Assembly (NCBI GenBank): GCA_918797485.1
Contig: CAKKNE010000003.1
Coordinates: forward strand, 1,240,001-1,304,000
Direction: 5' to 3'
DNA length: 64,000 nt
From: Pelagomonas calceolata
Lineage: Eukaryota; Sar; Pelagophyceae; Pelagomonadales; Pelagomonadaceae
This document shows, one piece after another, positions 56,256 to 64,000 of the stretch. Position 1 is the stretch's first letter. Each line of letters starts with the position of its first letter. The position numbers and the translations under genes were made by a program. The notes below the pieces were generated by a model that was not told the DNA's origin, made no database searches, and worked only from the letters and a program-made list of their open reading frames with translations.

Positions 56256-57087
56256 ATGGAGGAAGCGCCGGCGAGGAAGAAGACCCGTCTCGTGGCGGTC
56301 GAACAAAAGCACACGAGCGTCGCCTGCTCCTGCGGCAAGGTGAGAGTTATATTCGTGCCCGCGATCGGGTACGGCGAGGCCGCGACGAGTAAGTGGCGCA
56401 ACGAGTGCTGCTGCGTCGACTGTTACCAGAAGGTCACTCGGTCGAAGGGCTTCAATTCGCCTGCGGTGAAGAAGCGCGAGCAACCGGTCGAGATCCTGTC
56501 CAACGCCGTGCCCCACGCCTCGTCGCCCCCCTGACGCCATCGCCGCGACCGCCCGACGCCTCCGACGCAGGTACTTCATGAACCGCATGCACGTCACGGG
56601 GAAAGAACATCTCAAATTCAGCAAGCTGCGGGACGACGCGATGACCATCAACATGACGGCAAAATGCTGTGACACGCTGCTCTGCGGCCAGAGTACGCGC
56701 TACCACGGCAACGCCGTGTGCACATGGCCCTGCGCCGCCCGGTTCAGCTCGCCGTTGAAACACGGCGGCGACCCCTTCGATGTAACCCGTCTCCGGTGTT
56801 GGATCGCGGACTGGCCAAAGGCAAAGTACGAAAAGTTATGGTCCGCGGACAAGGTGCCGGGTTGGTTTATGGTCCGCGACAAGGTCCATTACCACGGCGC
56901 CGCGGCGCAGGAACTCTACGACCACTTCCGCCACTGCCTGCTCTTCGGCCCGGCCGATGAGTGGCCGGGCGAGAGCTTCGAGGACCTCCTCGCTGCAACT
57001 CGCGGCGGCGAGGTCGAGTGCCTCAATCTGCCGGAGGGCGCGGGCAGCTTCCGGAGCCCCTCGGTTGCCCCGAGGCACCTCCGATAA
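56256..57087 (+). CDS. GFA/CENP-V-fold zinc protein
   Basis: Exons are 56256-56497 and 56571-57087, giving 252 residues. The first exon has SVACSCGKVRV and WRNECCCVDCYQK. The second has MTAKCCDTLLCGQSTRY. These are the spaced Cys ligands of the GFA/CENP-V fold (CxCGxxR, CxxC, CCxT). Bacterial relatives add glutathione to formaldehyde or are of unknown activity, and most eukaryotic members have no assigned reaction. The 73-nt intron (GTCCAA...GACGCAG) splices to VEILYFMNRMHVTG, a convincing continuation; it contains TGACGCCATCGCCGCGACCG, an introner-core relic. The stop lies 11 bp from the stop of the convergent uL22m gene. Confidence 0.8.
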
Positions 57088-57098
57088 GGTTAAAACAA

Positions 57099-57731
57099 TT
57101 AGGTCGCAGGCTTCAGTCCCTCGGGCGCCTCTGAGGGCGCCTCCTCGTCCGTCGCCGCGGCCTCGTCGGGAAACGCGAACTCCCCGAGCACCCGCTCCCG
57201 CGCCGCCCGCGCGACGGCGCGCCGCTCCTCCCACTTCCGGCGCTGGCGCGGGTTGTGCGCGTCGCGGATTTTGGCCTCGAAGTCCACGGCCGCGACGGTC
57301 ACGTTGAGGTGGCCCGACCGTTTTCTTATAGTGCCGGAGCGCCCGCGGCCCATGATCTTGAGCCGCTTCATGAAGGGCGCCGGCGTCACGAAGCATCGCT
57401 CGATTTCCAATTCCTCGGGCACCAGCTCGTGCTGCGCCGCCGCGCGCTGGGCGCAGCGCTCGATGGCCGCGGCGACCGTTGGCGCGAATCGTTTCGGCGT
57501 GAACTGCAGCTGCGCCAGCGCGTCGGGCACCCAGAGCCTCCTTACTAATTTCGCGATGAGGTTGAGCTTGCGCGGCGAGTGGCGGACGCGCTCGTGCTTG
57601 TAGGACGTCGCCGTCGGACGCGGTGGCGGCGCGTAGTGAGTCATCGCGCGCGCCAGCGGTGGCGCTTGCCGCGCGTTCAGCGGTGCTCGCCGCGCTGGCA
57701 ATGCGGCTAAACGCCTCGCCAGCATCATCAT
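57099..57731 (-). CDS. MRPL22: mitochondrial ribosomal protein uL22m
   Basis: A 210-residue protein. The first 30 residues are Arg/Ala-rich (MMMLARRLAALPARRAPLNA), fitting a mitochondrial presequence. The L22 core follows: YKHERVRHSPRKLNLIAKLV, then ALAQLQFTPKRFAPTVAAAI, and the extended beta hairpin with FMKRLKIMGRGRSGTIRKRS, HLNVTVAAVDFE. This is the hallmark loop that lines the ribosome exit tunnel. The C-terminal acidic tail is extra. It is intronless. Plastid targeting is less likely, as there is no signal peptide. Confidence 0.92.
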   Translation of the reverse strand: MMMLARRLAALPARRAPLNARQAPPLARAMTHYAPPPRPTATSYKHERVRHSPRKLNLIAKLVRRLWVPDALAQLQFTPKRFAPTVAAAIERCAQRAAAQHELVPEELEIERCFVTPAPFMKRLKIMGRGRSGTIRKRSGHLNVTVAAVDFEAKIRDAHNPRQRRKWEERRAVARAARERVLGEFAFPDEAAATDEEAPSEAPEGLKPAT

Positions 57732-58067
57732 TGATGCTACAGTGCTGCGGTCAGCGAAGGGCCGATTAATGGCATGAATTGCCAGTCACAGAAGGATCGG
57801 TAAGGGCCAGCGCGAGCGCGCTTTGCGCCTTGGGCTGCTCACTTGCTAGTGTCTTACATGCCGCTAGCTAATTATTGTGTGCCGCTTCCAAGCGCGTCGG
57901 TTTTGCAATATACAAGCACGCTATCGCGGCCGTGACCGTGAAGAGCGAGTATAGCTTCGATCCGTCGGCAGGCCGCGGTTGGCAGCGGTGGGGCAGCGGT
58001 TGGGGCAGCGGTTGGGCAGCGGTAGGCCTCGCACAAGCTACGGCCCGTACAAGAGAGAGGCATCACA
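57732..58067. other. divergent promoter region
   Basis: 336 bp between uL22m and the GT61 gene. It holds one CTAG-flanked motif and a short GGCAGCGGTT repeat (57979-58022, about four units). Confidence 0.5.
57846..57867 (+). promoter_or_regulatory. CTAG-flanked intergenic motif, copy 14
   Basis: CTAGTGTCTTACAT, then GCCGCTAG, extended by G and C to GCTAG/CTAGC arms. It lies 115 bp from uL22m and 201 bp from the GT61 start. Confidence 0.58.
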
Positions 58068-59837
58068 ATGCGCCGCACCCATCATAAGAGAGGAGAAGCA
58101 ATTCCGCGCGCGTTCCGCGGCGAGGACAAGAAAAAGAGCGCGGGCGGCGGCACGCCAATCGTCATCATCGCCGCGCTGCTCGGCGCCGTCTATTACGCGA
58201 CACGCGCGCATCCGACGCAACACGCCGCCGCGCACGAAGGTGAAATCATGAAACTCATCGACGCCCAGAACCGCACGATCGCCGCGCTGCGCGGCGCCGC
58301 CGCGCGCGCGGTCGCGGAGCGCGCCTCAATTGCCGGCGCGACCACGACGCTGGCCGACCGACCGCCACCATCTCAACCCGCCGCGCCGAGCGCGACGGGC
58401 GCCGCGGACCTCTCCGGCGTCCGGGACCACTCGATCCTGGGGTTGGACGAGGCGACGTTCCGCGCGACGAGCGTCGCAGAATTACTAAAAGCCTACGCGC
58501 CGACGCTGGGCGGCGGCACGTGCGAGCGCGACTTCGGGAACGGCCTCATCAACCGGTGGCGCGGCGAACGGAAGACCTACTGCGCGCCCAAGGCAACGGG
58601 AGGCTCGCAGGTCGACTGTTTTTTGGTGAAGCAGTCGAACCACGCGGGCGCGGGCGACAACTTGTGCTTAGGAAAGAACATACGTATGAACTTCCGGGAC
58701 TTCGCCGGGGACTTGCCGCGGACGTATGTCAAACGCTACGTCGACAGCCGGCACCAGCAGCAGCACTCGAAAATAAAATATAGCAAGGGCACCTGGGCCG
58801 GCACCTGCGCCACCACACAAGAGTGGCAGGCGCGCTTCTTCCCGGGCTGGAACGTGAACTGGTACCACGGCTTTCAGTCAGTTGACGACCTGCAATGTGA
58901 GGTAAGGGAAAGCGCCCCAACTTTAATAATTGAGCGGGACACGTTCGCGAACTTCTTTCATGATTCTGAGGACTTTGTCAATACGTTGATCGCGTTAGCT
59001 ATCCTCGAGTGGAATGTGAAGGATCTACAAATCCTGATCACGGACCTCTACCCCAAGGGCCCGTTCTGGCCCATCTGGGACCGGGTCTTCTTTGGTTCTC
59101 GAAAACCACTCACGTCGTGGGACATCAAGCAGAAGTACGGCACGAAGAATGTGTGTTTTGATAATGCGGCGATCGCTATTTTGGGAGCCGCCGCTCCCAT
59201 CACCGTGGCCTCGTTCAACACGAAATGTGCGCGCTCGTCCATCGTGAGGGCGTATTCGGACTTTGTCATCCGAGCGCTCGGATTGCAACTACGTACAAGG
59301 TACCACACGAAGCCGAATCCGCAACGGGTCGTCGTCACCTTCATGGCCCGGCGAAGTTCGGGCATGTGGCCCGAGAAGCGGTTCTGCGATTCACAGACGT
59401 CCTTCTTTTTGTGTGAGTTCGTGCAGCACCTGGGGACGCGGCCGCTCGGGCGGACCATCAAGAACGACAAGGCCGTTGTTGACGCGTTAAAAGGCCTCGA
59501 GCAGCGGTCGTTCGCGAATGGCGCACACGTCGAATTCCGCGATTTAGATTATTCGAAGCTGAGCTTCGAAGAACAAATAGCGGCCAATCTGGACACGGAC
59601 GTCATGGTCGGGCCGCACGGCGCCGGGTTGCTGCACAACATCTTCATGCCGGACCGGGCCGCGCTCGTGGAGCTGTTTATCGATGGAAGTTCGGCGAACC
59701 GCCACTTCCACAATTTGGCGCGGTGGCAGGGGCGGAGCTACTACGGGTCGGCGTTCTCAAATCCCGTAAGAGCGCAGCAGCTCGTTTCCGTCGTCGCGGG
59801 CGCCGTCGCTTCTCTCGATTTATCGAAGCCGTACTGA
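58068..59837 (+). CDS. GT61-family glycosyltransferase (EOGT/POMGNT2-like)
   Basis: A 589-residue type II membrane protein. It has a short basic cytosolic N-terminus, a TM helix (TPIVIIAALLGAVYYA, about 29-44), a stem, then the catalytic domain. GPHGAGLLHNIFMPDRAALVELF (about 527-549), split as VMVGPHGAGLLHNI and FMPDRAALVE, is the signature of the GT61/DUF563 family. Members transfer xylose, arabinose or GlcNAc to glycans and proteins in the Golgi or ER. The closest type cannot be fixed. Cys pairs (CERDFGNG, DCFLVKQ, DNLCLGK) suggest disulfides. It is intronless. Confidence 0.9.
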   Translation: MRRTHHKRGEAIPRAFRGEDKKKSAGGGTPIVIIAALLGAVYYATRAHPTQHAAAHEGEIMKLIDAQNRTIAALRGAAARAVAERASIAGATTTLADRPPPSQPAAPSATGAADLSGVRDHSILGLDEATFRATSVAELLKAYAPTLGGGTCERDFGNGLINRWRGERKTYCAPKATGGSQVDCFLVKQSNHAGAGDNLCLGKNIRMNFRDFAGDLPRTYVKRYVDSRHQQQHSKIKYSKGTWAGTCATTQEWQARFFPGWNVNWYHGFQSVDDLQCEVRESAPTLIIERDTFANFFHDSEDFVNTLIALAILEWNVKDLQILITDLYPKGPFWPIWDRVFFGSRKPLTSWDIKQKYGTKNVCFDNAAIAILGAAAPITVASFNTKCARSSIVRAYSDFVIRALGLQLRTRYHTKPNPQRVVVTFMARRSSGMWPEKRFCDSQTSFFLCEFVQHLGTRPLGRTIKNDKAVVDALKGLEQRSFANGAHVEFRDLDYSKLSFEEQIAANLDTDVMVGPHGAGLLHNIFMPDRAALVELFIDGSSANRHFHNLARWQGRSYYGSAFSNPVRAQQLVSVVAGAVASLDLSKPY

Positions 59838-59880
59838 ATTTTGTTGAAGTAGTCAATTTTACACATAAGGGGGACTACGT

Positions 59881-61314
59881 CTATTGCACGCGCGCCGTGC
59901 GCGTGCAGAGCTCGCAGATCGAGAGGCCCGCCGCCGTCGTCTGCGTGCGGTGCAGCAGGTTCGCGAAGGTGCAGTGCGGGCAGGCCCACTGCGCCGGCGT
60001 CGCGCCCGGGATGACGCGCGCCACGGCCACATCCGAGGAGGGCGGCGGCGCCGCGGCCCGCGCGCGCGGCGGCGGCGGCGCCTGGTACTGCTGTTGCGGA
60101 GGCGGCCGCTGCTGCTGCTGGTGCGCGAGCGCCTGGCGCTGGTTCCACTGGGCGTTGAGTTGCTGCGACTGGCGCGACCGTAAAGCGGCGAGCTCGCGCT
60201 GGACGCGATCCCGGGCGTCCTCGGCGTCGCGCTGCGCGCGCTGGTAGCCCGAGGCCGCCGTGTTCGCCGCCTGCAGCCGCGCCTTCAGCGACTCGATCTC
60301 CGACGCCATGCGCTGGCGGTCGCGCGCGGCCTCGGCGAGAGCCCGCGAGCTCTCCGCTCTCGCGCGCTGCTCGGCGTCCTGGGCCGCGGACCGCGCGCGC
60401 CCCTCCGCCTCGGTGGCGCGCCGCTCGGCCGTCTCCTGCGCGGTCTTCGCGCTGTACGCCTGCTGCGCCGCCGCCTGGGCGTCGCGGCGCGCGGCATCCA
60501 AGTCGCGCTTCGCGCCCTCCAGCTCGGCGCGCGTGCGCTCCAGGTCCCGCTTGAGTTGCGTCTCGCGCGAAGAGGCCTCCTGGCGCCGCTGTTCCAAGGC
60601 CGAGGACCGCCACCTAGAGTTCGACTCGTCCTTGCGCTCCTCGGGTTGTGGAGGCGGCCGCGGCGCGAGGGCCGCGGCCCTTGAAGACGGCTGGGGCGGC
60701 GCGTTGCCCGCGTGGTTGAAGGGGTTTGCCATCGGTCTAGGCTGGGGCGGCTGCACGAGCGGCCGCGGCGGGACCCGCTGGAGCGGCCGCGGCTGCGCGC
60801 GCTGGACCGGCGCCGCCGCCGCCGAGCCCCAGGGCGCGGCCGAGACGGGCGCCGCCTTCTGGCCCGTCGTCAGGTTCGTCACGGACGTGATGGGCTCCCT
60901 ACAACAGGGGCAGGTCGTGCCCTGCTGGGCCTTCATGACGGTTTGGGCGCGCCACTGTTGAATACAAACCGAGCAGAACTCGTGCTGGCCCGAGCAGTCG
61001 GCCCTACGGTCGCAGGGCCGGTCGCAGCAGATCGGGCAGTCGTTGTCGCCCGACGGCGAGGGCGCCTGGCGCGTCGGCGGCGACGCCGTTTGCGGGGGCG
61101 TCACGACGGGGACGGCGGCGACGGCCTTGAGCTTCTCGCGGAGGCGCACCGTCGGGCCCTTGGGCAACCCGAGCGCCGAGAGGCCGTCGTCGTCCAAGGC
61201 CTTGAGCTGGCGCAGCGTCGTGATGTTGGCGGCCTGGAGCTTGGGCTCGTGTTTGGTGATGTTCAGCTCATTCACCAAGGCGGCGAGGGCGTCGGCGCCG
61301 AGTGGATCAGCCAT
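59881..61314 (-). CDS. SAM-RING-coiled coil-zinc finger protein, probable E3 ligase
   Basis: A 477-residue protein. The N-terminal SAM-like domain (about 1-65, LQAANITTLRQLKALDDDGL, LGLPKGPTVRLREKL) is an oligomerisation module. The RING finger (about 92-142) has CPICCDRPCDR, HEFCSVCIQQW and CPCCREPI. A Pro/Gln-rich linker, then a long coiled coil (about 225-385), lead to a final RanBP2-type zinc finger (WACPHCTFANLL...SICELC), a fold that often binds ubiquitin. It should act as an E2-dependent ubiquitin ligase. The substrate is unknown. It is intronless. Confidence 0.85.
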   Translation of the reverse strand: MADPLGADALAALVNELNITKHEPKLQAANITTLRQLKALDDDGLSALGLPKGPTVRLREKLKAVAAVPVVTPPQTASPPTRQAPSPSGDNDCPICCDRPCDRRADCSGQHEFCSVCIQQWRAQTVMKAQQGTTCPCCREPITSVTNLTTGQKAAPVSAAPWGSAAAAPVQRAQPRPLQRVPPRPLVQPPQPRPMANPFNHAGNAPPQPSSRAAALAPRPPPQPEERKDESNSRWRSSALEQRRQEASSRETQLKRDLERTRAELEGAKRDLDAARRDAQAAAQQAYSAKTAQETAERRATEAEGRARSAAQDAEQRARAESSRALAEAARDRQRMASEIESLKARLQAANTAASGYQRAQRDAEDARDRVQRELAALRSRQSQQLNAQWNQRQALAHQQQQRPPPQQQYQAPPPPRARAAAPPPSSDVAVARVIPGATPAQWACPHCTFANLLHRTQTTAAGLSICELCTRTARVQ

Positions 61315-61958
61315 GGCGCAAAAGGGTCAGCTCGCTAGCTCGGGAAGTGATGGGTTTGCCGCGGCGCGCGTATGCACAAGGGTCAGCTCCTCGAGTCGCT
61401 AGGCGGAAACTAGGGGTCTAGCGTGAGCGCGCGTGCACCACAACTCGCAGAAGTGGTTTTCTGACGCGTAGAAAGGCCGCCGGCGAACCCTGCGGGCCAG
61501 CGGCGCTGTCTATGCTCCAGCTGTCGAGTCGACCTGGTGATAGCTAGCGGCCTGTAAGACACTAGCAAACAAAAAAAGCAGAGCCTTACGACAAGTTCAA
61601 GGAGTTCCGGAACGGTGAGGACATGATGGAGTACTTGTGTCCGCCGGGCGAGCAAGCAGCAAAGACAGCAGTCCCAAGCAGCACCAGGTAAAAAGCAGAG
61701 CGGATAGAGGCGCTGGCTCTCGCGGATCACTGGTTTCAAGCTCTACTCGCCGAGCACAATAATAACTCGCAGCAGTTCTGACTGCGCGAACTCATAGCAG
61801 CCAAGCAGAGTGATAGCAAGCTGCAGCCCCAAGAGACAAGCAGCCAAAACAACTCGTCGCCAAAACAACTCGTCGCGCCCGCGCGTCCCCAAATGACACC
61901 ATGCGCGCGAAACATTCACCGCGCGTCCAAAGCCCCGTAGGTCACAGAGGTCACAGCC
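61315..61958. other. divergent promoter region
   Basis: 644 bp between the RING protein and U2SURP, with a CTAG-flanked motif at 61544-61565. A duplicated CAAAACAACTCGTCGC occurs near 61852 and 61867. I see no gene. Confidence 0.5.
61544..61565 (-). promoter_or_regulatory. CTAG-flanked intergenic motif, copy 15
   Basis: CTAGCGGCCTGTAAGACACTAG in two parts (CTAGCGGCCT, GTAAGACACTAG), the exact reverse of the consensus copy at 39713. It lies 230 bp from the RING start and 394 bp from the U2SURP start. Confidence 0.6.
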
Positions 61959-64000
61959 ATGGCGTTCTGGCGCGAGCCGCGGCGGCCGACCGCCGAGGAC
62001 CAGAAGCGCACGAATGAAGTACTGGCGGCCTTCGAGACGTCCTTCGATGGCGGCGCGTCCAAGGCCTTCGTCGCGGCGGGCGGGGGCAGCTACCAGCCGA
62101 CGGAGCCGGCCCGGCCCGTGCAGCCCCACCGGGCGCAGAAGAAGGGTAAGCGCGCGATGGACGAGTTTCTGGAAGAGCTGAAAGCACGGGACGGTTTGCG
62201 GGATCGGGGCTTTACGCTGGATCGCGGCCGGGCGACCTACAATCCTCCTCCAGCAGAAAGGGAGACGTACCAAGGTACGACGAACCTCGTGATAAACAAC
62301 ATGGCTCCTACCGTGACCGAAGAAACGCTCACGAAGGCCTTCGGCCAGTACGGCGATGTCTACTCTGTGAAAGTGATGTGGCCCCGTTCTGAAGATGAGA
62401 GAAGAAGAGGCCGGAACCGGGGCTTCGTGAGCTTTAGAAGCAGGGAGGACGCCGACGACGCGTTGCAGGCCATGGACGACTCGTTGTTGGAGGGCGTGCG
62501 CATCTCCGTGGCCTGGGGCCGGGCCTTGAAGGACCAGCCCGGTGCGGGTGGTGTGGGCTCGACGGCCGCGTCGCGGAGCGCGTACGGCCGAACGCAGCCA
62601 CCGAAGCCGCCGGCGAATCCTACGGTCGCTGCTGCGTTAGAAAAGGCCCGGATGCTGGCCGCCCAACCCCCAAAGCGCGTCGCGAGCGCGGCGGGCGGCG
62701 CTTCTGCCTTCCAAGGAGCTGCATTATCTATGAGACGGTCGCGCTGGGATCAGGTGCACACGCAAAGTGGGGACGGTTTGTCTCAACAAGACTTCGACCA
62801 GGCGCATAAAGTTGTGGTCGTAGCTCCACAAGATGATACTTTAAGACGATTGGCTGATTTGACGGCGAGATTTGTCGCCGCTGACGGGCGGACGTTCGAG
62901 GACTTTATAAGGTTGCGAGAACGGGACCACGGCGACTTCTCCCAACTACTGGACGTGTCGTCCCAAGCGGGCCGCTACTACCGCTATAGAGCTTGGGAGG
63001 CGGCCATGGCCCAGGCGTCGCCCGAGCCGTTCCGCGAGTACGACTTCGAGGGACGGCGCGTCAAGGCCCACCGCATCCAGTGCGGCGGGCCCTTCTGGGT
63101 CGCTCCCGACGTGGCTACTACCGCACAACCGTTGGATGCCGTGAAGAGCATGCCCGCTCTGACGCGGGCCGACGCGCAACGGAAGGCCGAACACGATTTG
63201 ATGGAACGGTCGCGCGAGAACGAGGCGCAGTTGTACGAGAAAAGAGGTGCGAGACGGGGCGACGCGAAGCTCAAGATTAGTGACGCGCTGCAGTTCACCG
63301 AAACGCTGGCCTCGATCAAGCCGTCGCGCGCTGAGGTGAGAGACGCCATGTGCTTCGCTCTGGATAGAGCTGATGCAGCTAGGGAGCTCTCGGAACTACT
63401 AGGCAACGCGCTGACGGAGCCGGCCCAATCTAATGCGTCGGACGAAACGCGCCTCGCGCGACTCTACGTCGCGTCGGATATTTTGCATAATGCGGCGGCG
63501 TGCGGCCGCGGCGCGCGCATGATGCGTTCGCTGTTGAGGCCCTACCTGGCGGCGGCGCTGCACCATCTAGGAACCCGATTACTCGGGCAAAAAGGTTCAA
63601 CATTAGAGCTCGCGAAGACGAACTCGATCATCGACAAGGTCGCCGCTTTATTACAAGTCTGGGGCCGCTGGGCCCAGGTCTTCCCCGCGAACTGGACGTT
63701 TGGTTTGGAGAGCGCGTTCTTCGAGCGGCGCGAGCGGTCGACCGCGCCCGCGACGGACGAAGAGATTGATGAGGAAGCGTTGCGACGGGACGCGCGCATC
63801 GCCGGGTTGTACGACGGCGCCGCGCCCTCCGAACTCAAAGCGTCGCTCGCGCGGCTGCGCTACTACATTAGACATCGGACGATCGGGCTCCCGCCTTCGG
63901 AAGCGTACCGCGAGGCGGCGCGCGAGCACGACGCCCGGGTCGCTTCCATGGCGGTCCCGGCGCCGGTTCCACCAGAATCGGACGACGAGGACGTCGACGG
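61959..64000 (+). CDS. U2SURP: U2SURP (SR140)-like U2 snRNP-associated protein, 3' end outside window
   Basis: The frame is open from the ATG at 61959 to the window end, at least 680 residues. The start is MAFWREPRRPTAEDQKRTNE. An RRM (about 105-190) has TNLVINNMAPTVTEETLTKA and NRGFVSFRSREDADDALQAM. A SURP module (about 285-345) has LADLTARFVAADGRTFEDFI and QAGRYYRYRAWEA. A CID domain (about 435-540) has VRDAMCFALDRADAARELSE and ARLYVASDILHNAAAC. RRM-SURP-CID is the order of SR140/U2SURP, which binds U2 snRNP during branch-site recognition and can bind the RNA polymerase II tail. Acidic residues close the visible part. Confidence 0.93.
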   Translation, partial: MAFWREPRRPTAEDQKRTNEVLAAFETSFDGGASKAFVAAGGGSYQPTEPARPVQPHRAQKKGKRAMDEFLEELKARDGLRDRGFTLDRGRATYNPPPAERETYQGTTNLVINNMAPTVTEETLTKAFGQYGDVYSVKVMWPRSEDERRRGRNRGFVSFRSREDADDALQAMDDSLLEGVRISVAWGRALKDQPGAGGVGSTAASRSAYGRTQPPKPPANPTVAAALEKARMLAAQPPKRVASAAGGASAFQGAALSMRRSRWDQVHTQSGDGLSQQDFDQAHKVVVVAPQDDTLRRLADLTARFVAADGRTFEDFIRLRERDHGDFSQLLDVSSQAGRYYRYRAWEAAMAQASPEPFREYDFEGRRVKAHRIQCGGPFWVAPDVATTAQPLDAVKSMPALTRADAQRKAEHDLMERSRENEAQLYEKRGARRGDAKLKISDALQFTETLASIKPSRAEVRDAMCFALDRADAARELSELLGNALTEPAQSNASDETRLARLYVASDILHNAAACGRGARMMRSLLRPYLAAALHHLGTRLLGQKGSTLELAKTNSIIDKVAALLQVWGRWAQVFPANWTFGLESAFFERRERSTAPATDEEIDEEALRRDARIAGLYDGAAPSELKASLARLRYYIRHRTIGLPPSEAYREAAREHDARVASMAVPAPVPPESDDEDVD

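Noticed and set aside
1-64000. tRNA, rRNA or virus-derived elements
   Set aside because: I found no tRNA-like cloverleaf, rRNA stretch, reverse transcriptase, integrase or capsid motif by eye; a tRNAscan and RepeatMasker run would be decisive.

Overview
This is a gene-dense, GC-rich nuclear window from a photosynthetic eukaryote. It is most likely a pelagophyte-type stramenopile picoalga (Aureococcus/Pelagomonas-like). The pointers are: two predicted plastid proteins whose N-termini resemble the stramenopile ASAFAP transit motif (phytoene desaturase and a CGLD27-like protein); a small protein with a twin-arginine lumen-type signal; short spliceosomal introns; and many introns that are copies of one short element with terminal inverted repeats, i.e. 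introners, a feature known from Aureococcus. An IFT-A gene (IFT121) argues for a lineage that still makes a flagellum. The species assignment is inference; I ran no database search.

Layout. 1-6008: RBM25-like splicing factor (5' end outside the window), glutaminyl-tRNA synthetase, a coiled-coil protein. 6264-13101: fatty acid hydroxylase-family membrane enzyme, Serinc protein (minus strand), IFT121/WDR35. 13126-14480: two gene fragments back to back, the C-terminus of an unrecognised protein (minus) and a VTC polyphosphate-polymerase C-terminus with a DUF202 membrane domain (plus). 14791-21898: a very large DUF3638-like protein with a Cys-box N-terminal half and a helicase-like C-terminal half, probably one gene. 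21911-29719: WWE-PH-alpha/beta hydrolase, sulfotransferase, phytoene desaturase, CDPK-like kinase, four genes that carry seven of the introners. 29880-43204: INPP4-like phosphatase, a DUF285/BspA-like surface protein, two Rab-GAPs (TBC1D22- and TBC1D20-like), an Asp-rich GPI-type protein, CGLD27-like protein, formylglycine-generating enzyme. 43243-49645: SR-rich S1-domain protein, a 1.6 kb TIR element, a lumenal protein, an unrecognised basic protein, a second sulfotransferase. 49672-64000: a dual-specificity-phosphatase/JmjC fusion, unrecognised proteins, SulP sulfate permease, a GFA/CENP-V-fold protein, mitoribosomal uL22, a GT61 glycosyltransferase, a SAM-RING-zinc finger protein, and U2SURP (3' end outside the window).

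Three non-gene systems stand out. (1) Introners: at least ten introns end in a TIR (CTGTGTGGAAATCAA / TTGATTTCCACACAG or a relative), carry an internal hairpin, and are flanked by an 8-bp target duplication that supplies the 5' splice site, either GT or GC, while the TIR supplies the AG. (2) A roughly 22-bp CTAG-flanked motif (CTAGTGTCTTAC...CCGCTAG) occurs about 15 times, always between genes and close upstream of a start codon, usually once per divergent promoter. I know of no described element that it matches. (3) A 1607-bp DNA element with 24-bp perfect terminal inverted repeats and a 5-bp duplication, without a recognisable transposase.

The genes do not form an operon-like pathway. They are ordinary eukaryotic genes arranged divergently and convergently with very short spacers (21 bp between the sulfotransferase and phytoene desaturase stops). 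Splicing factors at both ends and four sulfate-related genes in one stretch are probably coincidental.
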